Below, piece after piece: positions 32,129 through 42,711 of a stretch of DNA of 64,000 nucleotides. The stretch is from TMED14 sp041158165 (lineage in GTDB: Bacteria > Bacteroidota > Bacteroidia > Flavobacteriales > Schleiferiaceae), in the NCBI GenBank assembly GCA_041158165.1, contig JBEBBW010000002.1, positions 1 through 64,000 on the forward strand. Direction: 5' to 3'. The notes beneath the pieces are model-generated. The model saw nothing but the letters and a program-made list of their open reading frames with translations, searched no databases and had not been told where the DNA came from. How positions within the stretch are numbered: position 1 is the stretch's first letter; the number at the start of each line of letters is the position of its first letter. The position numbers and the translations under genes are program-made.

Positions 32129-33259
32129 TCAGTCGAGCTTCGGCAGGTTTTGAAGCGCGTGTACGAAGGCGTCGATTTCGTCGGTGGTCGTCATTCGCGA
32201 AAAGCTGATGCGGGTTCCGCCTGGGGATTTTAGTCCGCCCAAAACGTGTGAGCCGCCGACGGCGCCGCTGCTGCAGGCGCTTCCTCCTGAAACACAGAAC
32301 CCTTGAAGGTCGAGTTGAAAGTTGAGCATGCCGCCTTCGTGAAGTTCGGGTACGTAGAAATTCAGGACCGTGAACAGGCTCTTGTCAAGATCGCCTGAAC
32401 GGCCGTTGAAGCGAACTGTGGGGAACGCCGCGCGGATCGCGTCAATGGCATAAGATTTCACTCGGGTCATGTGGGCCGCGTCGGCGTCCAAGTGGGTCAT
32501 GGCGGCCGAAAAAGCAGCGCCTAACCCGGCGATGCCTACTACGTTTTCGGTTCCGGCGCGGTGTCCGCGCTCCTGGGCCCCACCCCGAATGAAGGGTTGT
32601 ACCCCGGTACCCTGCTTGATGTAGGCGAAACCTACCCCTTTGGGGCCATGAAACTTATGGGCGCTGCAGGCCGCAAACTCCAAGGGTGTAGCACCAAAAT
32701 CCAGCTTGAGGTGAGCCATGGTTTGCACGGTATCGCTGTGCAAAAGGGCTCCGTGGGCGCGGGTCATGGCCGACAAACGGTCGAGGTCAGCCAAATTGCC
32801 AATTTCGTTGTTCGCGTGCATCAGGCTCACCAGGGCCTTGCGGCCTGCGGCTGCGTCGGCAGCAAGCGCCGCCTCGAGCCAGTCAAGGTCGTGGTCTCCG
32901 TGCTCGTTGAAGGGAATCGCCACACACTCCAGTTTGGGCGCCAAGGCCTCAACCATGTGCGTAACCGCGTGATGCTCCAACTCGCTGTGATACAATATAT
33001 TCACGCCAAGAACTTCAACACTTGATTGAAGTGCCCAGTTGTCGGCCTCGGTTCCGCCAGACGTAAAGATCACTTCGGCCGGGAGGCAGTTCAGCGCCGC
33101 GGCAATTTCCTTGCGGACGCGCTCCACCAACGCTTTGGCTTTACGCCCTTCGGAGTGGGTCGAACTCGGATTGCCGTACAGCTCCAGGGCGGCGATCATG
33201 GCTTCCTTGGCTTCTGGGCAAAGGGGCGTGGTTGCAGCGTTGTCGAGGTAGATGCTCAT
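32129..33259 (-). CDS. Cysteine desulfurase (IscS/NifS family)
   Basis: A 376-residue PLP enzyme that removes sulfur from cysteine for Fe-S clusters or thiolated tRNA. Marks: MSIYLDNAATTPL, GNPSSTHSEGRKA, FTSGGTEADN, EHHAV, the HANNEIG loop, SAHKFHGPKG with the PLP lysine at 202, and the mobile-loop cysteine in SGGSACSSGA (Cys329). The SSGA tail fits group I/II enzymes rather than SufS. The neighbours (a 2OG oxygenase and a phosphohexomutase on the same strand) give no hint of an isc or suf operon, so the exact route is open. It converges with the gliding-type gene with a gap of six bases. Confidence 0.93.
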   Translation of the reverse strand: MSIYLDNAATTPLCPEAKEAMIAALELYGNPSSTHSEGRKAKALVERVRKEIAAALNCLPAEVIFTSGGTEADNWALQSSVEVLGVNILYHSELEHHAVTHMVEALAPKLECVAIPFNEHGDHDLDWLEAALAADAAAGRKALVSLMHANNEIGNLADLDRLSAMTRAHGALLHSDTVQTMAHLKLDFGATPLEFAACSAHKFHGPKGVGFAYIKQGTGVQPFIRGGAQERGHRAGTENVVGIAGLGAAFSAAMTHLDADAAHMTRVKSYAIDAIRAAFPTVRFNGRSGDLDKSLFTVLNFYVPELHEGGMLNFQLDLQGFCVSGGSACSSGAVGGSHVLGGLKSPGGTRISFSRMTTTDEIDAFVHALQNLPKLD

Positions 33260-33263
33260 GGCG

Positions 33264-34106
33264 TTACTTGGAATTTAAAGACCGCAGGGCCTTCCACACG
33301 ATGGGCGGAGTGCACATCTTGGCCCATTCGATGAGGTTGGACTTAGTAAAACCGCGCATCGCTTGGCGGTCGTGTTCGGAATCCGGGCGCGAAACAAACT
33401 TGGTGGTCGCGCTAACGTTTTGCACGTCTACTTCACTCTTGGGGCGGCCGTTGCTGTAGTAGTACATCGCAATGGAATTGCGCGTTCGGTCCTCGGGGCA
33501 CGTCAGGGGTTCGGGATGCCCGTGGTAGCTGAAATCCGTGGTCGAAAAGACCACCATCCGGTTGAACACCGGCAGCACCTTCTCGGCGCAGCGTGTCATT
33601 TTGGGGTCCCAGAGCTCCAAATGGCCTCCATAGGCGGAATCCCAATCTTTATTCAGGTAGACCAGCACGTTAATGCGGCGATCCAGCCCCAGGGTACGGT
33701 GTTTATTAAAGTCCGCGTGGACCTTTAGCAGCCCCCCCCTTTTGATTTGGTGCAATCCGCCCCCGAGCAGGTACGGATCACCAATAAGGGGCTCACGAAT
33801 TCCGGTCAAGGTTTGAATAAACTGGATGAAGGGCTGGGAATTTAGAAAGTGGATCAACTCCAGGTGCTGGGGCGGAATGCCCTGCTCCAACTGGCTCGCC
33901 GACTTAATTTCTTTGGCGTTGCTAAAGTGCTCTAGTTCCGGATGCTCAAAGAGGTTCGGAAACGTATCAGCCAAGCCACTCAGGTAGTCCGCATCAAAAA
34001 AATTGTCCCACACAATGTGCGGAAAGGGGTCTGCTCCGAGGTAGGCTGCTTGCGCATTCGATGCAAGCTGCTGAAGATTTTGGGTATTCCCAGGGCGAAT
34101 GTTCAC
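33264..34106 (-). CDS. 2-oxoglutarate/Fe(II) oxygenase, prolyl-4-hydroxylase-like
   Basis: 280 residues. Cores: FPHIVWDNFFDADYLSGL at the start and the metal motif His130-x-Asp132 in KVHADFNKH. The distal His is in DFSYHGHPEPL (His195 or 197), followed by Arg residues that can bind 2OG (DRTRNSIAMYYY). The layout fits the 2OG-FeII_Oxy_3 group, whose members hydroxylate proteins or small molecules; the substrate is unknown. It overlaps the phosphohexomutase gene upstream by four bases (ATGA) and is followed by the cysteine desulfurase after four bases, so the three form one operon. An eight-C run at 33732-33739 (eight Gs in coding sense) lies just before the HxD motif. Confidence 0.85.
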   Translation of the reverse strand: MNIRPGNTQNLQQLASNAQAAYLGADPFPHIVWDNFFDADYLSGLADTFPNLFEHPELEHFSNAKEIKSASQLEQGIPPQHLELIHFLNSQPFIQFIQTLTGIREPLIGDPYLLGGGLHQIKRGGLLKVHADFNKHRTLGLDRRINVLVYLNKDWDSAYGGHLELWDPKMTRCAEKVLPVFNRMVVFSTTDFSYHGHPEPLTCPEDRTRNSIAMYYYSNGRPKSEVDVQNVSATTKFVSRPDSEHDRQAMRGFTKSNLIEWAKMCTPPIVWKALRSLNSK

Positions 34107-35488
34107 AACTCGGCCAATTTAGTGACGAATTCAGCGGCGAGCGCCTCAGCGTCGGCAGGCGTCGGGGCCTCGGTATAGATGCGCACGATGGGCTCGGTGT
34201 TGCTCTTGCGCAGGTGCACCCAACGATCAGCAAAGTCGATTTTGACGCCATCAATGGTCGACGGGCTCAAATGGGCGTGGGCCGCGGCAACCCGCGCTAG
34301 CAGCGCGTCGGTGTCTACCCCCGGCTGAAGGTCGATTTTCTCCTTGGCCATGGCGTAGTTCGGGTAGGTTGCGCGGAGGGCGGAACAGGTTCCGCCCCTT
34401 TTCGCCAAGTAGGTAAGGAACAGGGCAACCCCAACGAGTGCGTCGCGGCCGTAGTGCAGTTCGGGGAGAATAATTCCGCCGTTGCCTTCGCCGCCCAGCA
34501 CGGCGTGCTTCGCCTTCATTTCGGTGACGACGTGCACCTCGCCCACGGCCGACGCCGAATAGGTCGAAGCGTGGCGGCTGGCGATGTCGCGTAGCGCACG
34601 GCTCGAACTCAAGTTGCTGACCACGTGGCCCGGACGGTGCTGCAGGAGGTAGTCGGCCACCGCAACAAGGGTATACTCCTCGCCAAACAGTTCGCCGTCT
34701 TCGCTCACAAATACCAAACGGTCGACGTCCGGGTCGACCACAATGCCTAGGTCGCAGCGGGTTTCGGGCACGAGCGCACAGATTTCGTCGAGGTGCTTGC
34801 GCAGCGGCTCGGGGTTGTGCGGAAAAAGTCCGGTGGGCTCACAGTACAGCCCTTCAATGCGTTGCACACCCAATGCCTCGAGAAGCATCGGAATGGCGAT
34901 TCCGCCCGTAGAAGCAACGGCGTCTACCGCCACCGCAAAACCGCGGGCCCGAATGGCTTCAACGTCGACTAAATCCAGGTTGAGAATGGCCTGAATGTGG
35001 CGCTCGATGCCGTCGGTAACGGCGATGCGGCGGCCGAGGTCACTAACTGGGGCGAAATCAAACGTTCCGGCAGCACGGGCTGCGAGGATTTTGGCTCCGT
35101 CCTCCGCACTTAAAAACTCGCCGCGGGCGTTGAGCAGCTTGAGGGCATTCCATTCGCCCGGATTGTGGGAGGCCGTGAGAATAATTCCGCCGTCGCAACC
35201 CTCCCAAGGCACCATCATTTCAACGGTCGGCGTGGTCGACAAGCCTAGGTCAAGCACATCAATGCCCTGAAAACGAAGGGTAGAAACCACGAGGTCACTT
35301 AGCGCCTCGCCAGAAACGCGGGCATCTCGTCCGAGCGCAACGCGCAGCCTGCGGTCACCGCCAGTCTGGCTGCGAAGCCACTGCCCGTAGGCGCTAGCGA
35401 AGGCTACCGCGTCAACGGGCGTTAAATTGGTTCCCACGGAGCCACCCACGGTCCCGCGAATTCCTGATACCGATGCAATAAGTGCCAT
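34103..35488 (-). CDS. glmM: Phosphohexomutase, phosphoglucosamine mutase type
   Basis: 461 residues of the alpha-D-phosphohexomutase superfamily. Active serine Ser107 in TASHNP, metal loop DPDVDRL, sugar-specificity loop GGEGNGG and phosphate loop RKSNTEPIVRIY are all present. The GEGNGG loop with the FGEE/EEYTLV region suits GlmM (glucosamine-6-P to glucosamine-1-P, needed for UDP-GlcNAc) or a bifunctional PMM/PGM. The gene symbol is therefore an inference. It starts the operon of three minus-strand genes. TACCTTTG (35510-35517, minus) gives a 21-nt leader. Confidence 0.8.
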   Translation of the reverse strand: MALIASVSGIRGTVGGSVGTNLTPVDAVAFASAYGQWLRSQTGGDRRLRVALGRDARVSGEALSDLVVSTLRFQGIDVLDLGLSTTPTVEMMVPWEGCDGGIILTASHNPGEWNALKLLNARGEFLSAEDGAKILAARAAGTFDFAPVSDLGRRIAVTDGIERHIQAILNLDLVDVEAIRARGFAVAVDAVASTGGIAIPMLLEALGVQRIEGLYCEPTGLFPHNPEPLRKHLDEICALVPETRCDLGIVVDPDVDRLVFVSEDGELFGEEYTLVAVADYLLQHRPGHVVSNLSSSRALRDIASRHASTYSASAVGEVHVVTEMKAKHAVLGGEGNGGIILPELHYGRDALVGVALFLTYLAKRGGTCSALRATYPNYAMAKEKIDLQPGVDTDALLARVAAAHAHLSPSTIDGVKIDFADRWVHLRKSNTEPIVRIYTEAPTPADAEALAAEFVTKLAEL

Positions 35489-35509
35489 GGCGAGGTATTT
35501 GGTCTAGTG

Positions 35510-35517
35510 CAAAGGTA
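35510..35517 (-). promoter_or_regulatory. -7 box of the glmM operon
   Basis: TACCTTTG on the minus strand, 21 bases before the ATG, so this transcript should have a short leader. The divergent TPR gene has TAGGTTTA at 35604-35611. Confidence 0.6.
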
Positions 35518-35545
35518 GAACCGGCGCAGGCCGGATTCCGAGTCG

Positions 35546-35577
35546 GTGAATAACACAGTGAATAACGCGTGAAATCG
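35546..35577. repeat. Three tandem GTGAATAAC-like repeats
   Basis: GTGAATAAC at 35546-35554 and 35558-35566, then GTGAAATCG at 35569-35577, at 12- and 11-base intervals, between the divergent glmM and TPR promoters. The complement TTATTCAC is one base away from the DnaA box core TTATnCACA. A local operator or a DnaA-box cluster are both possible. Confidence 0.45.
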
Positions 35578-35620
35578 GTGAGGAATTCCGAACGAAATTT
35601 GCCTAGGTTTACTCAACTTG

Positions 35621-37012
35621 ATGTACGACAGCGATTCCGACCCCCTTATTGAACGTTTTGAGCAAGCGCTGCGCGAAGACGCGCCGTTGTTTTTTGACGT
35701 AGAAGAGTTTGAAGAAATCGCAGACTACTACCTTGAAACCGGCCAGCTTCAGCGCGCCCGCAAGGCGATTGATATGGGCGGCGCGCAGCACCCCTACGCC
35801 ACAGTGTTCGCGGCCAAAATGGCGCGGTACTTAGTCCAGGCATCGCAGCTCGAGGAGGCTGAAGAAGCCATTCAACGCGCCGAAGGACTCAGCCCAAACC
35901 ACCCTGACATTGAGTGGGCGCGCGGCATGCTGCTGATTCGCCAAGGGCGCACCCAAGACGCCATTCTATCGCTGCGCAAGGCGATTCAAAATTCCGACGA
36001 CCCTTTTCCGATTCAAGGAACCCTGGCCTCGATTTACTCGGGGGCGGGCATGTTCAGCCATGCGATCCGCACCTTGAAAGCCATGCTCCAAGAAGAACCC
36101 GAGGATGCGCACCTACTCTACTTGCTCGCCATCAATTTTGACATGGCGAACCGAGACGACAAGGCGGTTTCGTTCTTTGAAACCTACCTCAACGACTACC
36201 CCTACTCTGAAACGGCCTGGTACCATTTAGGCGTGGCTCAGTTTCGGCAGGGCCAGCACGAAGCAGCGAAGCGCAGCTTGGGCTTTGCCATCACCATCGA
36301 CGAGAACTTCAGTGCCGCCTTGTTTGACATGGGCCGACTCCATGAGGATTTGGAGGAATTCGAAGAGGGTTTAAGCTGCTACCGCCAATCTATGGCTTCC
36401 AGTGAGCGCAACGGCTACACGCTCTACCGCGCCGGCGTTTGCCTTCAGTCGCTGGACCGCAACGCAGAAGCCATGCGCGCCTTCCAAGACGCCATAGATC
36501 TGGACGAGGAACTTGACGAGGCGTGGATTGAACTCGCAGTCCTCCACGGCGAGTCGGGCAATGCCCTCAAAGGCGTGCAGCACGCTCAAAAAGCGATTTC
36601 GCTGGACCCCGACAACCCCGACTACCACATGGTCGCCCACGACCTGTTCTTACAGCTCGGACTTCAGCGCGAAGCGGCAAAAAGCCTGCAGCTCATCCTG
36701 CACGCCCTGCGCGTTGAAAACCCAAAGGGCCTACTAGAGTATGCCGGGATTTTAGTGGAAATGAACCACGTAGATTCTGCGGTCACCATTTTAGAAGCCG
36801 GAGTGCAGCGCTATGCCGACGACCCCGCCATGTGGGCCGTGTACTTTGGTTTTTTGTGGAACCTTGCCGCGGACCTTCCCGCCGCCCACAACGGCATCCA
36901 GCAGTCGTGGATTCGATTTGGGGCTGCGTTCCAAGACGCGCTGCTCGAACTCTACCCAGAGGCCAATTCCGACCCGGTGATTGCGCTCATTTGGACCCAA
37001 CCCAGCGCCTAA
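35621..37012 (+). CDS. Tetratricopeptide repeat protein
   Basis: 463 residues of TPR and TPR-like helices with no signal peptide. Repeat units of about 34 residues can be traced from residue 25 (EEIADYYLETGQLQRARKAID, LEEAEEAIQRAEGLSPNHPDIEWARGML and so on, listed in parts) through about residue 400. The last 70 residues are more hydrophobic and end in IALIWTQPSA. The protein should be a cytoplasmic scaffold; a large acidic content fits a protein-binding role. It leads a co-directional set with DUF368, aroE, DUF349 and uvrB. The start is the ATG after a TTG at 35618; TAGGTTTA nine bases upstream is a near-consensus promoter box. Its stop TAA is reused in a TAACTTCG box before the DUF368 gene. 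Confidence 0.85.
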   Translation: MYDSDSDPLIERFEQALREDAPLFFDVEEFEEIADYYLETGQLQRARKAIDMGGAQHPYATVFAAKMARYLVQASQLEEAEEAIQRAEGLSPNHPDIEWARGMLLIRQGRTQDAILSLRKAIQNSDDPFPIQGTLASIYSGAGMFSHAIRTLKAMLQEEPEDAHLLYLLAINFDMANRDDKAVSFFETYLNDYPYSETAWYHLGVAQFRQGQHEAAKRSLGFAITIDENFSAALFDMGRLHEDLEEFEEGLSCYRQSMASSERNGYTLYRAGVCLQSLDRNAEAMRAFQDAIDLDEELDEAWIELAVLHGESGNALKGVQHAQKAISLDPDNPDYHMVAHDLFLQLGLQREAAKSLQLILHALRVENPKGLLEYAGILVEMNHVDSAVTILEAGVQRYADDPAMWAVYFGFLWNLAADLPAAHNGIQQSWIRFGAAFQDALLELYPEANSDPVIALIWTQPSA

Positions 37013-37022
37013 CTTCGCCGCC

Positions 37023-37904
37023 ATGAATCCCGTGCTCACTTTTCTGAAAGGCATCGCTATGGGCGCTGCCGACGTTGTTCCAGGTGTTTCGGGCGGCACC
37101 ATTGCCTACCTCACCGGAATTTACCAGCGACTCCTCGACGCCATTCACGCTGCTGGTGGATCGATGTGGGTTGCGCTTCGCCGCGAGGGCATCGTCGCCG
37201 CGTGGAAGGCCGTTGACGGGTGGTTTCTGGTTGCCCTGCTTAGTGGAATCGGTGTGTCCATTTTAAGCCTTTCCAAGCTTGTGCTGTGGGGTCTTGACAC
37301 GCACCCCACCGTGGTATGGAGCTTCTTCTTCGGCCTCATCGTAGCGAGCTTGAAGATGCTGTTTCGCGACGTGCGCGGCGCTTGGCTCGTGTTTGCGCTC
37401 GGAATTGTACTCGGATTTGTGCTTTCGTCAATGCCCGCCGGCCACGTTGCGCTCACGCCCGCGTTCACGTTTGTCGCCGGATTTTTAGCCATTTGCGCAA
37501 TGATTTTACCCGGGATCTCGGGGTCGTTCATCTTGGTGCTCTTGGGCGCATACGAACCCATTTTAAACGCCTTGCACGAGCGCGAACTGACCACCGTGGG
37601 TATTTTTATCGTGGGATGCGTGCTCGGACTGCTTACGTTCGGACGCTTGCTTCGCTGGCTCTTTCACCGATTCGAGCAAGCCACGGTATCGTTGATGACG
37701 GGCTTCATCGTGGGTTCGCTCGTCAAAGTTTGGCCGTTCCGAAGCACCTGGCAAGGTTGGGAAATTCCCGTTTCTCCCTCGGCATGGCAGGCCGAAACCG
37801 GACTGCCGATCGCCTGGGGCGCCATCGCCCTAGCGGCATTGGCGGGAGCGGTGCTCGTGCTGGGCTTGGACCGCTGGGCGCAATCGCGCCAAGATTCGAA
37901 GTAA
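37023..37904 (+). CDS. DUF368 membrane protein, probable undecaprenyl phosphate translocase
   Basis: A 293-residue polytopic protein with eight to ten helices. The DUF368 signature is present twice: GAADVVPGVSGGTIAYLTG near the N-terminus and ILPGISGSFILVLLG in the middle (shown in parts). Members of DUF368 (PopT) have been reported to flip undecaprenyl phosphate back across the membrane, recycling the lipid carrier for cell-wall and glycan synthesis. The same role is inferred here from family membership only. A longer frame opens at 36981 inside the TPR gene, but MNPVLTFLKGIAMGAADVVPG is the family start. The gene is 10 bases after the TPR stop and three bases before aroE. Confidence 0.85.
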   Translation: MNPVLTFLKGIAMGAADVVPGVSGGTIAYLTGIYQRLLDAIHAAGGSMWVALRREGIVAAWKAVDGWFLVALLSGIGVSILSLSKLVLWGLDTHPTVVWSFFFGLIVASLKMLFRDVRGAWLVFALGIVLGFVLSSMPAGHVALTPAFTFVAGFLAICAMILPGISGSFILVLLGAYEPILNALHERELTTVGIFIVGCVLGLLTFGRLLRWLFHRFEQATVSLMTGFIVGSLVKVWPFRSTWQGWEIPVSPSAWQAETGLPIAWGAIALAALAGAVLVLGLDRWAQSRQDSK

Positions 37905-37907
37905 GCC

Positions 37908-38684
37908 ATGCTGCGCTTCGGACTGCTCCGGGTCGCTGGACCGCCCTCTCGGTCGCCGGAACTCTACCGCGCACTATGGAAGGGGCATTCCCTTGAACGG
38001 GAGCTGACCTACGACGTCCTTGAAGTCGCCCCGCGCGAGGACTGGGGACCCTGGCTTCGCCAAGCCCACCACGACGGCTACAGTGGATTTAACGCGACGA
38101 TACCCCATAAAATCGATGTGTGGCGCAGTATTCCGTTGAGAACGCCTACCGCCGAGGCAGTCGGCGCCACCAACTGCATCGCGCGAACGGCCGACGGCTG
38201 GGTTTGCCACAACACCGACGCCGACGGATTTTGGTACGCCTGGGAGTCCGCCTGGAACGGGTACCGCCCCCGGCACCAACGGGCATGGCTGATCGGGAAC
38301 GGCGGCGCGGCCCGAGCGATTGCCCACGCGCTGAGGGCACGAGGTTTTGACGTGTTGGTTTTTGCGCGCAGCCCCCGCCCTGACTTTTTTGATTTGGCGC
38401 AGCTTCCGTTGGAAGCAACTGCCGATGCAGCTCGGCCCGACCTGGTCGTCAACGCCACGTCGTTAGGCCACGGAAGCCAGCATTCACTGGCTCCGGCCAT
38501 CGTTTGGCCCAACATGCGCGGCGCTTGGGCCGTCGACGCCGTGTACGGACCCGAGGCCACGCCATTCCAACTTCAGGCTGCTCTGGCGGGCGCTTCGGTC
38601 ATGGACGGAATGCCAATGTTGCGCATGCAGGCAAAAAAAGCTTGGGAGTATTGGGTAGAAGTGCTCGGTATGCCCGACTTTTGA
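37908..38684 (+). CDS. aroE: Shikimate dehydrogenase
   Basis: 258 residues, NADPH-dependent reduction of 3-dehydroshikimate. Marks: GPPSRSPEL at the N-terminus (substrate carboxylate), GFNATIPHK with catalytic Lys68, GATNCI, CHNTDADGF with Asp104, and the Rossmann GNGGAARA at about 130. The substrate motif reads SRSP instead of the usual S.SP with a small residue, a mild variation, and the rest is intact. It lies in the run TPR, DUF368, aroE, DUF349, uvrB, with the start three bases after DUF368. AroK lies elsewhere (6.4 kb). Confidence 0.9.
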   Translation: MLRFGLLRVAGPPSRSPELYRALWKGHSLERELTYDVLEVAPREDWGPWLRQAHHDGYSGFNATIPHKIDVWRSIPLRTPTAEAVGATNCIARTADGWVCHNTDADGFWYAWESAWNGYRPRHQRAWLIGNGGAARAIAHALRARGFDVLVFARSPRPDFFDLAQLPLEATADAARPDLVVNATSLGHGSQHSLAPAIVWPNMRGAWAVDAVYGPEATPFQLQAALAGASVMDGMPMLRMQAKKAWEYWVEVLGMPDF

Positions 38685-38702
38685 GGCCCAATTCAACTCT
38701 TT

Positions 38703-40553
38703 ATGCCATCCGCTATGATGGAACACGACCAAAATCCCCAAGAAGGGAGTGCGCACGAAGTACCCAGCCAGGATCTCGAGGCCACAACCCTAGAGACCGC
38801 AACCGCTGAAACGCCCGCCGTTACGACCGCAGACGAACCCGTCGCCGCCGAAGAATCCGCGCAGGCCATCGAATCCGAAGTCGATTCCAACGACGAGGCA
38901 GCGACCGAACCCGCTGCGTCGACGGCTGAACCCGCGAGCGACGTTGCGACGGAGTCCGCGAGCGACGAGTCCGACGACCACACTGAAGAAGAGCGCGAAG
39001 CCCACGAAGACCATTCGGCCGACTACAGCGAAATGAGCGACGAGGAACTGCTCGCAGAGGCTGCGCGCGTGCTGCGCGAGGTCCCCATTGCCGACGCCCG
39101 CGTGCCGATGCTTGCGCTACGCAACACCCTGCTGCCCCGACTAGACGAAGAGCGTCAGGCGGCCTTGGATGCCTTTGTCGCCGAGGGGGGCAACGCTATC
39201 GACTTTCATTATGAGCAGAAGGTGCGCGAGAAATTCTACGAAACCTACAACGAGTTCAAAAAGCGCCGCGGTGCGTGGAAGGCCGAGCAGGAGCGCGCCC
39301 TTGCCGTGAACCTCGACGTGAAAAAAGCCATCGTAGACGAACTCAAGAAGTTGGCCGAAAGCGAAGAGCTTCCGACCCGCGCGACCTACAACCAGTTCAA
39401 GAAGATTTTTGATCGCTGGAAGGAAGTTGGCCCAGTGCCCGCAGAGGACGCACGCGATTTGAACGCCACGTTCCGCTTTTTGGTAGATCGCTTTTACGAC
39501 AACCTGCGCTTAAGCCAAGAGCTGCGCGAGCTGGATTACAAAATCAACAAAGAGGCTAAAGAACTATTGATCCGCGCGGTTGCCGAGTTGTCGACAAAAG
39601 ACTGGTCGGCCAGCGTAGGCGCTGAGCTTCAGCGCATTCACACGGCCTGGAAGGAAATCGGACCGGTGTCGCTCGAAGATAAAGAGCCGCTTTGGGAGCA
39701 GTTCAAGGCTGCCTCCTCGGTGCTTCACGAGAAGCGCCGCGTGAAGTTTGAAGCGCAAAAAGCGCAAAATTCTGTTCGCATTGAGGCGAAAACGGCGAAG
39801 GTTGCAGAAGCGGAAGCCCTGCGCGAGCGCGCGCCAAAAAGCCACCAGGCTTGGCAAAACGTGACCGAGAAGCTGAACGAACTCCGCGCCGAATTAGGTA
39901 AGATTGGACGCACGTTCGGCAACCAAAGCGACGAACTCTGGGGCCGATTTAAGGCTGTGGAGCGCTGGGCCTATAAAGAGCGCAACGTGTTTTACCGCGA
40001 ACGCAAGAAGAACCTCAAGTCGGCCCTCGACGTGAAGCTCGCCATCGTTGTAAAGGCTGAAGCACTGGCGCAGCGCACCGACTTCGGCGCCGCGGCCAAG
40101 GAGATGAAGCAGCTGCAGCAAGAATGGAAAGATTCGGGCTTTGCTCCCAAAAAGCAGACCGACGAGCTGTGGGCTCGTTTTCGCGCCGCGGGCAACGCCT
40201 TCTTTGACGGAATGCGCGGTGCACAAGGCGAAGAACGTGCGGTGCGCCAAGTTGCCTTTAAAAAGGCCCAAGGAATGCAGTCTGCCCGTCAAACGGTGGA
40301 ATTAGCACGCCGCAAGCTGGCTCAAATGGAAAACAACATGGGATTCTTCCAGTTTGCGAAGCCCGACAGCCCCATCGTGCAAGACGCCCTCAACAAGGTC
40401 GACCAAGCCCGACGCGAGCTGGAGGCAGCAGAGAAAGCGTTCCGTGCGTACCAGCAGGCAGAGCGTGCGAAAACGGCTGACAGCCTTGCGCCTTCGTCGG
40501 ACGCCCCTGCCGCTCAAGACCAGCCCGCAGCCGAAGGCAGCGAAAACGCTTAA
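38703..40553 (+). CDS. DUF349 repeat protein with acidic N-terminal tail
   Basis: 616 residues. The first 110 or so are low complexity, made of Glu, Ala, Ser, Thr and Asp (about 38715-39000). They are followed by repeats of about 75 residues of DUF349: coiled-coil helices with W..AE....VNLDVKKAIVDELKKLAE, then FKKIFDRWKEVGPVP..D, DYK.N.EAKE, and AFRA.GNAFFDGMRG near the end. DUF349 proteins are frequent in Bacteroidota and lack a solid function. A soluble protein-binding or nucleic-acid-bound scaffold is likely from the coiled-coil and charge. Possible starts are at 38703, 38715 and 38718; MMEHDQNPQ looks the most natural. The next gene, uvrB, starts three bases after the stop. Confidence 0.85.
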   Translation: MPSAMMEHDQNPQEGSAHEVPSQDLEATTLETATAETPAVTTADEPVAAEESAQAIESEVDSNDEAATEPAASTAEPASDVATESASDESDDHTEEEREAHEDHSADYSEMSDEELLAEAARVLREVPIADARVPMLALRNTLLPRLDEERQAALDAFVAEGGNAIDFHYEQKVREKFYETYNEFKKRRGAWKAEQERALAVNLDVKKAIVDELKKLAESEELPTRATYNQFKKIFDRWKEVGPVPAEDARDLNATFRFLVDRFYDNLRLSQELRELDYKINKEAKELLIRAVAELSTKDWSASVGAELQRIHTAWKEIGPVSLEDKEPLWEQFKAASSVLHEKRRVKFEAQKAQNSVRIEAKTAKVAEAEALRERAPKSHQAWQNVTEKLNELRAELGKIGRTFGNQSDELWGRFKAVERWAYKERNVFYRERKKNLKSALDVKLAIVVKAEALAQRTDFGAAAKEMKQLQQEWKDSGFAPKKQTDELWARFRAAGNAFFDGMRGAQGEERAVRQVAFKKAQGMQSARQTVELARRKLAQMENNMGFFQFAKPDSPIVQDALNKVDQARRELEAAEKAFRAYQQAERAKTADSLAPSSDAPAAQDQPAAEGSENA

Positions 40554-40556
40554 TTC

Positions 40557-42620
<2,064 letters not shown>

Positions 42621-42626
42621 AAAGAA

Positions 42627-42680
42627 ACTGGTTCCTAGTTTCTAGCCCGACACACGACGGACTAGAAGCCAGAAACCAGT
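42627..42680. repeat. Imperfect inverted repeat between convergent uvrB and immunophilin genes
   Basis: 19-base arms at 42627-42645 (ACTGGTTCCTAGTTTCTAG) and 42662-42680 match with three mismatches around a 16-base loop. The arm sequence ACTGGTTTCTGGCTTCTAG recalls a family of intergenic repeats with CTAGAA/ACTGG segments in flavobacterial genomes, an impression I cannot test. The hairpin could act as a bidirectional terminator. Confidence 0.55.
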
Positions 42681-42711
42681 AACCTGAACGCTCGGGCGGT
42701 TCGCCCTGAGC

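Noticed and set aside
33732..33739. A run of eight C residues in the 2OG oxygenase gene, possible phase-variation tract
   Set aside because: The frame is intact across it and encodes a plausible Lys-Arg-Gly-Gly stretch; a single tract of eight is not strong evidence of slippage control.
35546..35577. Replication origin at the GTGAATAAC repeats
   Set aside because: Only two near-matches to DnaA boxes, no AT-rich unwinding region and no dnaA, rpmH or parAB genes nearby. It is kept only as a repeat cluster.
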